15,524 nt of DNA from UBA4675 sp964601265 (GTDB lineage: Bacteria > Bacillota > Clostridia > Christensenellales > Borkfalkiaceae). Shown piece by piece: positions 1 to 8,162 of the stretch (the first letter of the stretch is position 1; every line of letters begins with the position of its first letter). The stretch is from contig CAZRMT010000035.1 of NCBI GenBank assembly GCA_964601265.1, forward strand, positions 1-15,524, in the 5' to 3' direction. The notes beneath the pieces are model-generated. The model searched no databases. It saw nothing but the letters and a program-made list of their open reading frames with translations, and was not told where the DNA came from. The position numbers and the translations under genes were made by a program.

Positions 1-15
1 ATATTCCCGTTTGTG

Positions 16-24
16 TGGTATAAT
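16..24 (+). promoter_or_regulatory. Probable extended -10 promoter element of the fumarate-reduction operon
   Basis: The bases TGGTATAAT form a perfect TATAAT -10 hexamer preceded by the TGn extension. The matching -35 box would fall just left of the window and cannot be checked. Transcription would start near position 31, leaving a leader of about 150 nt before mdh. No gene was found in 1-180. The role as the main operon promoter is inferred from its position. Confidence 0.45.
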
Positions 25-127
25 AAACTCGAAAAACAAAAGAAAACGTAAAACCTTATAATAAAGCGTTTTGATTTAACCGACTAAACACTTGATTTTT
101 TTGCGAAAATGGGCTAAATTATATGTA

Positions 128-133
128 TATAAT
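128..133 (+). promoter_or_regulatory. Possible second -10 element upstream of mdh
   Basis: A perfect TATAAT hexamer lies 47 bases before the mdh start codon. No good -35 box is present at 16-18 bases spacing (the bases there are A-rich), and the TG extension is out of register, so this may be only AT-rich leader sequence. Confidence 0.25.
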
Positions 134-180
134 TTATTCGGAAAATAACGTTTTAAGAAAAAGCCATAGGAGGCGGAATT

Positions 181-1125
181 ATGAACAAGATAACAATCAT
201 CGGAAGCGGAAGAGTAGGAGCTACCATTGCATACTCCTTAACTTGCAGAAATTTAGCGTCGGAAATAGTCATAATAGATATAGACGGCGAAAGAGCTATG
301 GGAGAGGCGCTAGACATTCGTCAAGGTTTGTCGTACGACAGCTCTTGTATCGTTTATGCGGGCGGATATCAAGACGCAAAGGACTCCAACATAGTCATTA
401 TTACCTCGGGTATCGCAAGAAAACCGGGACAATCGAGATTGGAACTCATTCAAACCAACATTTCCATTCAAAAGTCGATTATACCCGAAATAACGAAACA
501 GGCTCCCAACGCCGTTTACATAATAGTTTCTAACCCCGTAGATATTTTAACCTACACCTTTAACCGTTTGTCGGGAATTCCCGAAAACAAGATTATAGGT
601 TCGGGAGCAATAATAGACACGGCAAGACTTCGTGCGAGAATTGCGGAATACTGCAATTTAGAAGTGGGTAACGTTCACGCATATATGTTCGGCGAACACG
701 GTGATTCGGGATTTTCGCCTTGGTCGATTTCGAGAATTGCCGGTATGCCTATAATGGAATATCAAAAAGCAATTGAAACTTCTTCTTTGTTGACGGCTAA
801 AATAGACACCGAAGCTATTGAAAAATACGTAAAAGAGTCGGGCGCTATGGTAATTTCCAGAAAGGGCGCGACTTTCTATGCGATAGCTTCTACCGTATGC
901 CACATAGTAAAGGCAGTTACCGACAACGCTAACACGGCTATGACCGTTTCTACTATGATGCACGGCGAATACGGAATTTCGGACGTTTGTTTAAGTACCA
1001 TAAACATAGTCGGTCGTAACGGAGTTTGCGGAAAAATCAATCCTATTTTGACCGATGAAGAAGTTAAAAAACTTCAACACAGCGCAGACGTATTGAAAGA
1101 AGTTATTTCGCAAGTAAACATTTAA
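181..1125 (+). CDS. mdh: NAD-dependent malate dehydrogenase (LDH/MDH superfamily)
   Basis: This 314-residue soluble dehydrogenase most likely interconverts oxaloacetate and malate with NADH. The Rossmann motif GSGRVG is at residues 8-13, and Asp33 at the end of strand 2 favours NAD over NADP. Catalytic residues are visible: His173 in GEHGDSG, Asp146 and Arg149 in DTARLR, and Arg86. The substrate-specificity residue, position 102 in lactate dehydrogenase numbering, is Arg80 in IARKPGQSR; arginine there marks malate dehydrogenases, glutamine marks lactate dehydrogenases. Other parts (GSG before the DTARLR motif, GATFYAIA near the C-terminus) look more like lactate dehydrogenase, so automatic labels may say L-LDH. 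AGGAGG lies 7 bases before the ATG. It is the first gene of the operon, 12 bases before fumC, which supports the malate role. Confidence 0.88.
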   Translation: MNKITIIGSGRVGATIAYSLTCRNLASEIVIIDIDGERAMGEALDIRQGLSYDSSCIVYAGGYQDAKDSNIVIITSGIARKPGQSRLELIQTNISIQKSIIPEITKQAPNAVYIIVSNPVDILTYTFNRLSGIPENKIIGSGAIIDTARLRARIAEYCNLEVGNVHAYMFGEHGDSGFSPWSISRIAGMPIMEYQKAIETSSLLTAKIDTEAIEKYVKESGAMVISRKGATFYAIASTVCHIVKAVTDNANTAMTVSTMMHGEYGISDVCLSTINIVGRNGVCGKINPILTDEEVKKLQHSADVLKEVISQVNI

Positions 1126-1137
1126 GCGGAGAGAGAA

Positions 1138-2517
1138 ATGAATTATCGTATAGAAAAAGACACGATGGGGGAAATTAAAGTCCCCGCAGATAAATATTGG
1201 GGAGCGCAAACCGAAAGAAGTTACGAGAACTTTAAAATAGGCGTTGAAAAAATACCTAAGGAAGTAATTCGCGCTTTGGTGGTATTGAAAAAAGCGGCCG
1301 CAATTGCAAACTGCAAGCTCGGAACGTTACCGCAAGAAAAAAGGGACGCAATAGTTAAGGCGTGCGACGAACTTTTGGCGGGCAGACACTCCGACAACTT
1401 CCCGTTGGCAGTATGGCAGACGGGTAGCGGAACGCAGTCCAACATGAACGTAAACGAAGTCGTTGCAAACCTCGGAAACGCCATTGCGGGCAAAAGACTT
1501 TTGCACCCCAACGACGATATAAACAAATCGCAAAGTTCGAACGACACTTTCCCGACGGCTATGCATATTGCCGCAGTAACGACGATAGAGGATCAACTTT
1601 ATCCCGCTATGGACAAGTTGATAGACACCTTTAAAAGACTTGAAAAGGAAAACGAGGGAATAGTCAAAAGCGGAAGAACGCACTTGCAAGACGCTGTTCC
1701 GATTGCTTTTTCGCAAGAAATAAGCGGTTGGAGAGTGATGATAGAAAAGGCGAAAGAACAGCTTAAAGTAGCCGTTGACTTTTTAAGAGATTTAGCCGTA
1801 GGCGGAACCGCCGTGGGAACGGGACTTAACGCTTGCGAAGGTTTCGGAGAAGAGGCGGCAAAGCAAATAAGCATAATCACGGGAAAGGCTTTCTATTCAT
1901 CGGAAAACAAATTCCATTCGCTAACGAGTAAGGACGCAATGGTGTTTGCTCACGGAGCGTTAAAAGCGCTTGCTTGCAACCTTATGAAAATCGCAAACGA
2001 CGTAAGATGGCTTGCTTCGGGTCCGAGAGACGGTTTAGGGGAAATAAAAATTCCCGAAAACGAACCCGGTTCTTCGATAATGCCCGGGAAAGTCAATCCC
2101 ACTCAATGCGAATCGCTTACTATGGTGGCGGTGCAAGTAATGGGTAACGACGTAGCGGTTTCGTTCGGAGCGTCGCAAGGCAATTTCGAACTCAACGTGT
2201 TTATGCCCGTTATAATATATAACTTTATGCAGTCTGCAAGGCTTTTAGCCGACGGAATGATTTCCTTTAACGACAAATGCGTGAGCGGACTCGTTGCAAA
2301 CAGAGATAAGATGAAATACAATCTTCACAACTCTTTAATGCTTGCAACCGCGCTTAATCCGTATATCGGATATGAAAACGCCGCAAAAACGGTTAAAAAG
2401 GCGCATAAAGAAAATATTTCGCTTAAAGAGGCGTGCATTGCTTTGGGATTTTTAACGGAAGAAAAATTCGACGAAGTTTTCCGTCCCGAAGATATGGCGT
2501 ATCCACATAAAAAATAA
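1138..2517 (+). CDS. fumC: Class II fumarate hydratase (fumarase C)
   Basis: The enzyme interconverts malate and fumarate without an iron-sulfur cluster. At 459 residues it has the usual class II length. The family signature GSSIMPGKVNP begins near residue 311 and carries the catalytic serine; the catalytic-base histidine is His182 in the RTHLQDAVP motif. Other conserved blocks are TGSGTQSNMNVNE and QSSNDTFPTAMH. The N-terminal YWGAQTERSYENF block fits a fumarase better than aspartase or argininosuccinate lyase, though aspartase is the closest alternative in the superfamily. A GGAGAGAG ribosome binding site lies in the 12-base gap after mdh, so the two are cotranscribed. Here it supplies fumarate to the fumarate reductase encoded at the end of the same operon. 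Confidence 0.93.
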   Translation: MNYRIEKDTMGEIKVPADKYWGAQTERSYENFKIGVEKIPKEVIRALVVLKKAAAIANCKLGTLPQEKRDAIVKACDELLAGRHSDNFPLAVWQTGSGTQSNMNVNEVVANLGNAIAGKRLLHPNDDINKSQSSNDTFPTAMHIAAVTTIEDQLYPAMDKLIDTFKRLEKENEGIVKSGRTHLQDAVPIAFSQEISGWRVMIEKAKEQLKVAVDFLRDLAVGGTAVGTGLNACEGFGEEAAKQISIITGKAFYSSENKFHSLTSKDAMVFAHGALKALACNLMKIANDVRWLASGPRDGLGEIKIPENEPGSSIMPGKVNPTQCESLTMVAVQVMGNDVAVSFGASQGNFELNVFMPVIIYNFMQSARLLADGMISFNDKCVSGLVANRDKMKYNLHNSLMLATALNPYIGYENAAKTVKKAHKENISLKEACIALGFLTEEKFDEVFRPEDMAYPHKK

Positions 2518-2538
2518 ATTCTTTTAAGGAAAGGATAA

Positions 2539-3324
2539 ATGAAAATTAGTTATTATCCCGGCTGTACGTTAAAGACCAAAGCAAAAGAGCTTGACAAGTA
2601 TGCAAGACGTTCTGCTTTGGCTTTAGGCGTAGAAATGGAAGAAATTGAAAATTGGCAATGTTGCGGAGCCGTTTATCCGACGGCGAGGGACGAGATTGCG
2701 ACGAAGTTGTCCGCCGTGAGAGCGCTCGATTACGCAAAAAACCACGGAGGAAAGCTTTTGACGCTTTGCTCGGCGTGCCACAACGTAATTAAGCGTGTAA
2801 ACGACGATATGAAAAACGACGACAATATCCGTTTTAAAGCCAATAATTACTTAAAGTTAGACGAAGCGTATTCGGGCGAAACGCAAGTAATTCATTATCT
2901 CGAAATGCTACGCGATATCGTCGGGTTCGATAAAATAAAAGAAAAAGTCGTAAAACCCTTAAATAAAAAAGTGGGAGCGTATTACGGCTGTTTGCTGTTA
3001 AGACCGAGCAACGTTTTGGCTTTCGACAATCCCGAAAATCCTTCGATTATAGAAGATTTTATCACGGCGATAGGCGGAACGCCCGTTAAGTACCCTATGC
3101 GTAACGAGTGTTGCGGGGCGTACGTGGCGTTTAACGATAAATCGCTTGCCGAAAAAAGAAGTTCTATGGTTTTAAAAAGCGCAAAAGACCACGGCGCCGA
3201 AACGGTTATAACCGCTTGCCCGCTATGCTTGTATAACTTGCAAGTGAACGGCGGAGGAGTGTTAGAGGTGAAGTACTTTACCGAGCTTTTGGCTGACGCT
3301 TTGGGGGTGAACGACGATGAATAA
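2539..3324 (+). CDS. hdrB: Heterodisulfide reductase subunit B-like protein (two CCG domains)
   Basis: This 261-residue protein has two intact cysteine-rich CCG domains. The first uses Cys9, Cys41-Cys42, Cys77 and Cys80; the second Cys151, Cys191-Cys192, Cys227 and Cys230. In methanogen HdrB these ten cysteines bind two noncubane [4Fe-4S] clusters that split CoM-S-S-CoB. This bacterium probably lacks those coenzymes, so the electron acceptor must differ; in the thiol:fumarate reductase of methanogens an HdrB-like domain is fused to the fumarate reductase iron-sulfur subunit TfrB, and the fumarate reductase genes of this operon suggest a similar link. AAGGAAAGGA precedes the start. hdrC overlaps its 3' end by 8 bases, indicating translational coupling. 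The family assignment is firm; the substrate is inferred. Confidence 0.88.
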   Translation: MKISYYPGCTLKTKAKELDKYARRSALALGVEMEEIENWQCCGAVYPTARDEIATKLSAVRALDYAKNHGGKLLTLCSACHNVIKRVNDDMKNDDNIRFKANNYLKLDEAYSGETQVIHYLEMLRDIVGFDKIKEKVVKPLNKKVGAYYGCLLLRPSNVLAFDNPENPSIIEDFITAIGGTPVKYPMRNECCGAYVAFNDKSLAEKRSSMVLKSAKDHGAETVITACPLCLYNLQVNGGGVLEVKYFTELLADALGVNDDE

Positions 3325-3703
3325 ATCCGAAATTCAAGAAAGCGTTTTATCCATAAGCGGAACCGACGTTAGAAAATGTATGAAGTGCGGAAAGTGTTCG
3401 GGCAGATGTCCCGCGTTTAAAGAAATGGACATAAAGCCTCATCAATTCGTGTCGTTCGTGCTTAACGGAAAAATAGATAAACTACTTGAAAGTAAGGCTA
3501 TATGGCATTGTTTGTCTTGTATGGCGTGTGTGGAAAGGTGTCCTAGAGGCGTTGCTCCGCAAGGCGTTATAGAGGCGGTGAGAACGACCGTTACGAGAAT
3601 GCAAGGCAACAATCAAATTAAAGCGGAAGATATTCCGCCTATGGTAGACGAGTTAGTACCGCAACAATTACTTGTCAGCGCGTACAGAAAATTCAATAAA
3701 TAA
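3317..3703 (+). CDS. hdrC: Heterodisulfide reductase subunit C-like protein (two [4Fe-4S] clusters)
   Basis: A small soluble ferredoxin-like protein of 128 residues that in Hdr complexes carries electrons from HdrA to HdrB. Two CxxCxxCxxxCP motifs are present: Cys21, 24, 27, 31 and Cys65, 68, 71, 75. The spacing and the short length match soluble HdrC, without the membrane cytochrome HdrE or a fusion. The ATG lies inside the end of hdrB (8-base overlap) with a GGGGGTG ribosome binding site 8 bases upstream. A 17-base gap separates it from hdrA. Confidence 0.88.
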   Translation: MNKSEIQESVLSISGTDVRKCMKCGKCSGRCPAFKEMDIKPHQFVSFVLNGKIDKLLESKAIWHCLSCMACVERCPRGVAPQGVIEAVRTTVTRMQGNNQIKAEDIPPMVDELVPQQLLVSAYRKFNK

Positions 3704-3720
3704 ACGTAAGAGAGAGTAAT

Positions 3721-5712
3721 ATGCAGAGAATAGGTGTGTTCATTTGTTGGTGCGGAAGCAATATTGCCGCAACCGTAGACGTAGAAAAGCTTACCGAGCT
3801 TATTAAAAGCGAATCGGGAGTAGTGTACGCCGAAAACTATCAATATATGTGTTCGGAAAACGGACAACAGCTAATTAAAAAAGCCATAAGGGAAAATTCT
3901 CTTACGGGCGTTGTTATAGGCTCTTGTTCTCCGAGAATGCACGAGGCGACTTTTAGAAAGACAGTCGAAGCAGAAGGGCTAAACCCGTATATGGTGGAAA
4001 TAGCGAATTTAAGAGAGCAGTGTTCTTGGATACATAAGGATAAAGTAGAGGGAACCGAAAAAGCGCTTATTTTACTGCGTACCGCCATTGCCAAAGTTAA
4101 ACTCAATACGCCTTTAATTGCGGGAGAAAGCCCCGTTATTAAAAGAGCGCTCGTAATAGGCGGAGGAATTGCGGGAATTCAAACGGCGCTCGATATAGCG
4201 GAAGCAGGTTTTCCTGTCGATATCGTCGAAAAAAATCCGACTATCGGCGGAAGAATGGCGCAACTCGATAAAACTTTCCCGACGTTAGACTGTTCCGCGT
4301 GTATTTTAACGCCTAAAATGGTTGACTGCGCTCAAAACGAAAAGATAGACATTCTATCCTATTCCGAAGTCGAGGACGTAAAGGGATTCGTAGGTAACTT
4401 TAAAGTAAAAATAAGAAAGAAAGCGAGATTCGTTGACGAAACGAAGTGTACGGGCTGTAAAGTTTGTATGGAAAAATGCCCCTCTAAAAAGGGACTTAAC
4501 GAATTCAATATGAATTTAAACAACCGTACCGCGATATATATACCTTTTGCGCAAGCAATCCCCAACGTCGCGGTTATAGACCCCGAGCAGTGTTTAAAAC
4601 TCAAAACGGGCAAGTGCGGAATTTGCCAAAAATTCTGCGGAGCGGGCGCAATAAACTACGAGATGAAAGACGAAATCATCGAAAGAGAATACGGCGCGAT
4701 AGTGGTTGCCACGGGCTTCCGTCCCTTTGATATTTCTGCCTTTAACGAATACGGATATGCGGACAATAAAGACGTTATAACTTCGTTGGAACTCGAAAGA
4801 CTTATGAATGCGGCAGGTCCCACGAACGGCGTTTTGCTCCGTCCGTCCGATAAAACGCACCCCAAGGTTATCACCTTTATTCAGTGCGTGGGGTCAAGAG
4901 ACGTTTCGGGTTGCGGAAAGCCGTACTGCTCCAAAGTGTGTTGTATGTATACCGCAAAGCACGCGATGTTAATTCGTGAAAAATATCCCGATACCGAAGT
5001 TCACGTGTTCTATATAGACGTGAGAACGCCCGGTAAAAACTACGACGAGTTTTATAGGCGCGCGGTAGAACAATACGGCGTAGACTATATAAAAGGACAA
5101 GTCGGAAAGGTTTACGAAGAAAACGGAAAACTTATGGTTCAAGGTTCCGACCTTATCGAAAACGAGCAAAAAGTCATTGCTTCCGATTTGGTTGTTTTGG
5201 CAGTTGCGATAGAACCCGAACCCTCGGTTAGAAAAATTGCGACTTTACTTACCGCAAGTATAGATACGAATAACTTTATGAACGAGTCCCACGCAAAACT
5301 CCGTCCCGTAGAAAGTCCTACGGCGGGCGTGTATTTGGCGGGAATGTGTCAAGGACCTAAGGATATACCCGAAACGGTATCGCAAGCGTCCGCGTGCGCT
5401 TCCAAGGTTATAGGCTTGCTCGTTAAAGACCATTTAAAGACTAATCCGTGCGTGGCTCATTCCAACGAAAATATGTGTAACGGTTGTTCGCAGTGCGCTA
5501 ACGTTTGCGCATACGGAGCGATAACCTACGTAGATAAAGAGTTCCGTCTTGGCGGAGGTAAGACCGAAATAAGAAGAGTTGCTCAAGTTAATCCTGCCGT
5601 TTGTCAAGGTTGCGGAGCGTGTACGGTTACTTGTCCTTCGGGAGCGATGGACCTTTCGGGATTTAGTTCTCAACAGATTTTATCGGAGGTTGAAGCTATA
5701 TGCAAGAGATAA
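3721..5712 (+). CDS. hdrA: Heterodisulfide reductase subunit A-like FAD and iron-sulfur protein (likely bifurcating)
   Basis: This 663-residue protein is the flavin subunit in which bifurcation takes place in Hdr complexes. The N-terminal region has Cys9, Cys11, Cys44 and Cys68, probable ligands of the HdrA N-terminal cluster. The FAD-binding GGGIAG motif is at residues 146-151, followed by the HdrA hallmark stretch with GGRMAQLDKTFPTLDCSAC. An inserted ferredoxin region starts at Cys243 (CTGCKVCMEKC). The C-terminus has two further clusters, starting at Cys586 (CNGCSQCANVC) and Cys628 (CQGCGACTVTC), the likely exit to ferredoxin. Length and domain order match full-size HdrA; it is not fused to MvhD. 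The downstream flxD-like gene overlaps by 13 bases. Whether it truly bifurcates here is inferred from family and context. Confidence 0.9.
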   Translation: MQRIGVFICWCGSNIAATVDVEKLTELIKSESGVVYAENYQYMCSENGQQLIKKAIRENSLTGVVIGSCSPRMHEATFRKTVEAEGLNPYMVEIANLREQCSWIHKDKVEGTEKALILLRTAIAKVKLNTPLIAGESPVIKRALVIGGGIAGIQTALDIAEAGFPVDIVEKNPTIGGRMAQLDKTFPTLDCSACILTPKMVDCAQNEKIDILSYSEVEDVKGFVGNFKVKIRKKARFVDETKCTGCKVCMEKCPSKKGLNEFNMNLNNRTAIYIPFAQAIPNVAVIDPEQCLKLKTGKCGICQKFCGAGAINYEMKDEIIEREYGAIVVATGFRPFDISAFNEYGYADNKDVITSLELERLMNAAGPTNGVLLRPSDKTHPKVITFIQCVGSRDVSGCGKPYCSKVCCMYTAKHAMLIREKYPDTEVHVFYIDVRTPGKNYDEFYRRAVEQYGVDYIKGQVGKVYEENGKLMVQGSDLIENEQKVIASDLVVLAVAIEPEPSVRKIATLLTASIDTNNFMNESHAKLRPVESPTAGVYLAGMCQGPKDIPETVSQASACASKVIGLLVKDHLKTNPCVAHSNENMCNGCSQCANVCAYGAITYVDKEFRLGGGKTEIRRVAQVNPAVCQGCGACTVTCPSGAMDLSGFSSQQILSEVEAICKR

Positions 5713-6161
5713 ATCAAGAGAAAAAAGAGTTTGTGCCTAACATAGTCGCCTTTTGTTGTAACTGGTGTTCTTATGCGGGCGCGGACTTGGCGGGTTCTAG
5801 CAGATTAAGTTATCCCGCAAACGTAAAAATTATAAGAGTGCCTTGTTCGTGTAGAGTTAATCCTTCGTTTATATTAAAAGCGTTTCAGCGTGGAGCGGAC
5901 GGAGTAATTCTTTGCGGTTGCCACCCCGGCGATTGCCACTACGTAACGGGTAACTATTATACGAGAAGAAGAATGGCGTTGCTTTTCAGTTTTTTGGATT
6001 ATTTGGGAATTGAAAAAGAACGTACGAGAGTAGAGTGGGTTTCCGCTGCGGAGGGCGTAAAGTTTTCTACAGTAATGAACGATTTCGTTGCAAAGGTTAC
6101 TTCGCTCGGCGAAAATAAAAAATTAAGCGATTTAAGAGTAAAAGGAGAGCAAAATGACTGA
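5700..6161 (+). CDS. flxD: MvhD/FlxD-like [2Fe-2S] electron-transfer protein
   Basis: A 153-residue member of the MvhD family (methyl viologen-reducing hydrogenase delta). In known complexes this protein docks on HdrA and passes electrons from the donor enzyme, a hydrogenase in methanogens or the Flx oxidoreductase in bacteria. The cysteines are Cys19-Cys20, Cys23, Cys49, Cys51, Cys72, Cys74 and Cys79, with the typical PCSCRVNP and CGCHPGDCHY blocks. No hydrogenase gene (mvhA/mvhG) is nearby; the next genes are iron-sulfur and NAD-linked flavoproteins, so the FlxD name fits better than MvhD. The start lies inside hdrA, with GGAGG 11 bases upstream, and the 3' end overlaps the next gene by 8 bases. 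Confidence 0.86.
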   Translation: MQEINQEKKEFVPNIVAFCCNWCSYAGADLAGSSRLSYPANVKIIRVPCSCRVNPSFILKAFQRGADGVILCGCHPGDCHYVTGNYYTRRRMALLFSFLDYLGIEKERTRVEWVSAAEGVKFSTVMNDFVAKVTSLGENKKLSDLRVKGEQND

Positions 6162-7137
6162 TTTAGAAAAAGCTTTAATTGAAAAAGCCTCGTCTTTGCT
6201 GTCCGAAGGTAAAGTTCAAAGAGTAGTCGGTTGGAAAAAGGGCGAATTTATCTACGACCCCTCTCCCGCAACTTTTGAAAAAGAGGAACAACTTAAAGAT
6301 TTCGTTTACAACGACTTTTGCGGAGCTAATCTTTCAAAATATCTTATAGAGATTTCCAAAAAAGAGGGAAAGACGGCTGTCTTTTTAAAGCCTTGCGACA
6401 CTTACAGCTTTAACCAACTCGTTAAAGAGCATAGAATAAACAAAGACAACGTTTACGTTATCGGCGTTGAGTGTCAAGGAAAACTCGACAACTATCTTTT
6501 AGAGAAAAAGGATATTACTTCCGTAACCGACGCTTTTTACGACGGCGATAAAGCGGTTTTCGATACCGTTTACGGCAAAAAGGAAGCGGAAAAAGGCGAA
6601 GTTCTTTTGGAAAAATGCCGTACGTGTAAAAGTAAAAAATTTGCTTACGCCGACGAGGAAATCGTGCTTCACGAAATGAAAGAGGCGGAAATAGACAGAT
6701 TTTCCAAGGTAAAAGAACTCGAAAGTATGACTAGCGACGAGCGTTTTGCTTTTTGGAAGAGCGAACTTTCCAAATGTATCCGTTGCAACGCTTGCAGAAA
6801 CGTTTGTCCCGCTTGTTCGTGTATTAAATGCGTGTTCGACAATCCTAAGTCGGGTGTTTCGGCAAAGGCTAACACGGTAAGCTTCGAGGAACAGCTTTTC
6901 CACGTGATAAGAGCTTTCCACGTTTCGGGACGTTGTACCGATTGCGGAGAATGTTCGAGAGTGTGTCCCGAAAGAATTCCGTTGCATTTGTTAAACAGAA
7001 AATTCATAAAAGATATAGATTCTTTCTACGGCGATTATCAAGCGGGAGAGTCGAGCGAAGGAAAAACTCCGCTTACCGAATACACCGTTTCCGACGTAGA
7101 GCCTACGGCAGTTTTTAACGGGGAGGGTAAAAAATGA
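6154..7137 (+). CDS. FlxC/FlxB-like iron-sulfur protein with FrhB-like N-terminal part
   Basis: A 327-residue soluble iron-sulfur protein, probably a subunit of the NADH-oxidising Flx module. The N-terminal two thirds contain a PCDTYSFNQL motif and an IGVEC motif, which resemble the N-terminal domain of F420-hydrogenase/dehydrogenase beta subunits and AsrA-type proteins. A lone CRTC pair follows. The C-terminal third has two clusters: CIRCNACRNVCPAC starting at Cys208, with extra Cys residues in ACSCIKC, and CTDCGECSRVCP starting at Cys261. It sits between flxD and an AsrA-like gene with overlaps of 8 and 4 bases. By gene order it matches FlxC of the FlxABCD-HdrABC locus of Desulfovibrio vulgaris as I remember it, but I cannot separate FlxB from FlxC by sequence alone. 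Confidence 0.72.
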   Translation: MTDLEKALIEKASSLLSEGKVQRVVGWKKGEFIYDPSPATFEKEEQLKDFVYNDFCGANLSKYLIEISKKEGKTAVFLKPCDTYSFNQLVKEHRINKDNVYVIGVECQGKLDNYLLEKKDITSVTDAFYDGDKAVFDTVYGKKEAEKGEVLLEKCRTCKSKKFAYADEEIVLHEMKEAEIDRFSKVKELESMTSDERFAFWKSELSKCIRCNACRNVCPACSCIKCVFDNPKSGVSAKANTVSFEEQLFHVIRAFHVSGRCTDCGECSRVCPERIPLHLLNRKFIKDIDSFYGDYQAGESSEGKTPLTEYTVSDVEPTAVFNGEGKK

Positions 7138-8162
7138 TTAAGATTAAAAGAGAAAATCTCAAAGCGTTTTTTAAAGCCGTTTCCGACAAAATGCCCGTCT
7201 ATATGCCGATTAAAAAGGCAGGACAAGTAAATTTCGGATACTATACCGAGGAAAGCGAGTTCGATTTGGACACGCTTAAAACGGTAAAATCCCCGAAAGA
7301 CGTTTTCTTCCCGCAAAGCGAAGATATGATGCGTTTTAAAAAGGAAGGAAAAAATCTTGAAATAATAGACGTGAGAGAGGAAAAATCCGAATACGTTATT
7401 TTCGGAATAAGAGCTTGCGACTACAAGGCGTTTTCGGTGCTTGACAACGTATTTTTACAAGAACCCGTTGACACTTATTATAAAGCGAGAAGAGAAAACG
7501 GAATAATTTTCACTATGGCGTGTTCTAAACCAAAAGAGAGTTGTTTCTGTACCGTTTTCGGAATTGACGCAACTTGTCCCCAAGGCGACGTTACTTGCTA
7601 TCTCGACGAAAACTATTTGTATATGAACGCCAACACCGAAAGGGGCGAAAGAGTTTTAGCTATTACGAAAGACCTCGAAGAAAAGGGCGGAGAAAAAGAG
7701 GTAGAAGAAATTAAGAGCAATACGAAAGAAATTCTTGAAAAATTGCCTTATACGCACCTCGATATTTCTCGTTTCAAACCCGAAAACTTAAACGAGTTGT
7801 TCGATTTGCCCGATTGGAAAGAGTTGTCGGAAGCGTGTTTGGGGTGCGGAGCGTGTACTTTTGTTTGTCCTACTTGTCAATGTTTCGACATAAGGGATTT
7901 TTCGACTAATAAAGATATAATAAGGTTCCGTTGTTGGGATTCGTGTATGTATTCCGACTTTACGCAAATGGCGGGCGGAAATCCCAGAACCACTCAAATG
8001 CAAAGGTATCGTCAACGCTTTATGCATAAATTGGTGTACTATCCTTCGCAGTATAATGGTACGTATTCTTGCGTAGGGTGCGGAAGGTGCGTAGACAAAT
8101 GTCCGCAACACCTCAACATCATAAAAGTTATTAAAAAGATAGGGGGAAAGAATAATGGTTAA
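7134..8162 (+). CDS. FlxB/AsrA-like 4Fe-4S dicluster protein
   Basis: A 342-residue soluble protein of the anaerobic sulfite reductase subunit A (AsrA)/sulfhydrogenase beta type. The middle carries the family block GIRACDYKAFSVLD and several cysteines (MACSKP, CFCTVFG, TCPQGD). Two ferredoxin-like motifs are in the C-terminal third: CLGCGACTFVCPTCQC from Cys235 and CVGCGRCVDKCP from Cys313. In this family the protein carries electrons between an NAD(P)H-FAD subunit and a partner enzyme. The partner subunit is encoded directly downstream with an 8-base overlap, the same A/B pairing as AsrA-AsrB. No sulfite reductase catalytic subunit with siroheme motifs (AsrC) is present, so sulfite reduction is unlikely. 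By gene order it corresponds to FlxB. Confidence 0.78.
   Translation: MIKIKRENLKAFFKAVSDKMPVYMPIKKAGQVNFGYYTEESEFDLDTLKTVKSPKDVFFPQSEDMMRFKKEGKNLEIIDVREEKSEYVIFGIRACDYKAFSVLDNVFLQEPVDTYYKARRENGIIFTMACSKPKESCFCTVFGIDATCPQGDVTCYLDENYLYMNANTERGERVLAITKDLEEKGGEKEVEEIKSNTKEILEKLPYTHLDISRFKPENLNELFDLPDWKELSEACLGCGACTFVCPTCQCFDIRDFSTNKDIIRFRCWDSCMYSDFTQMAGGNPRTTQMQRYRQRFMHKLVYYPSQYNGTYSCVGCGRCVDKCPQHLNIIKVIKKIGGKNNG

Noticed and set aside
123..533. Open frame of 136 codons overlapping the start of mdh
   Set aside because: It lies in another frame of mdh, is unusually rich in Arg/Ser/His and has no ribosome binding site; mdh explains the stretch.
181..1125. Reading the first gene as L-lactate dehydrogenase
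   Set aside because: The specificity position holds Arg80 rather than Gln, and the gene leads an operon with fumarase and fumarate reductase.
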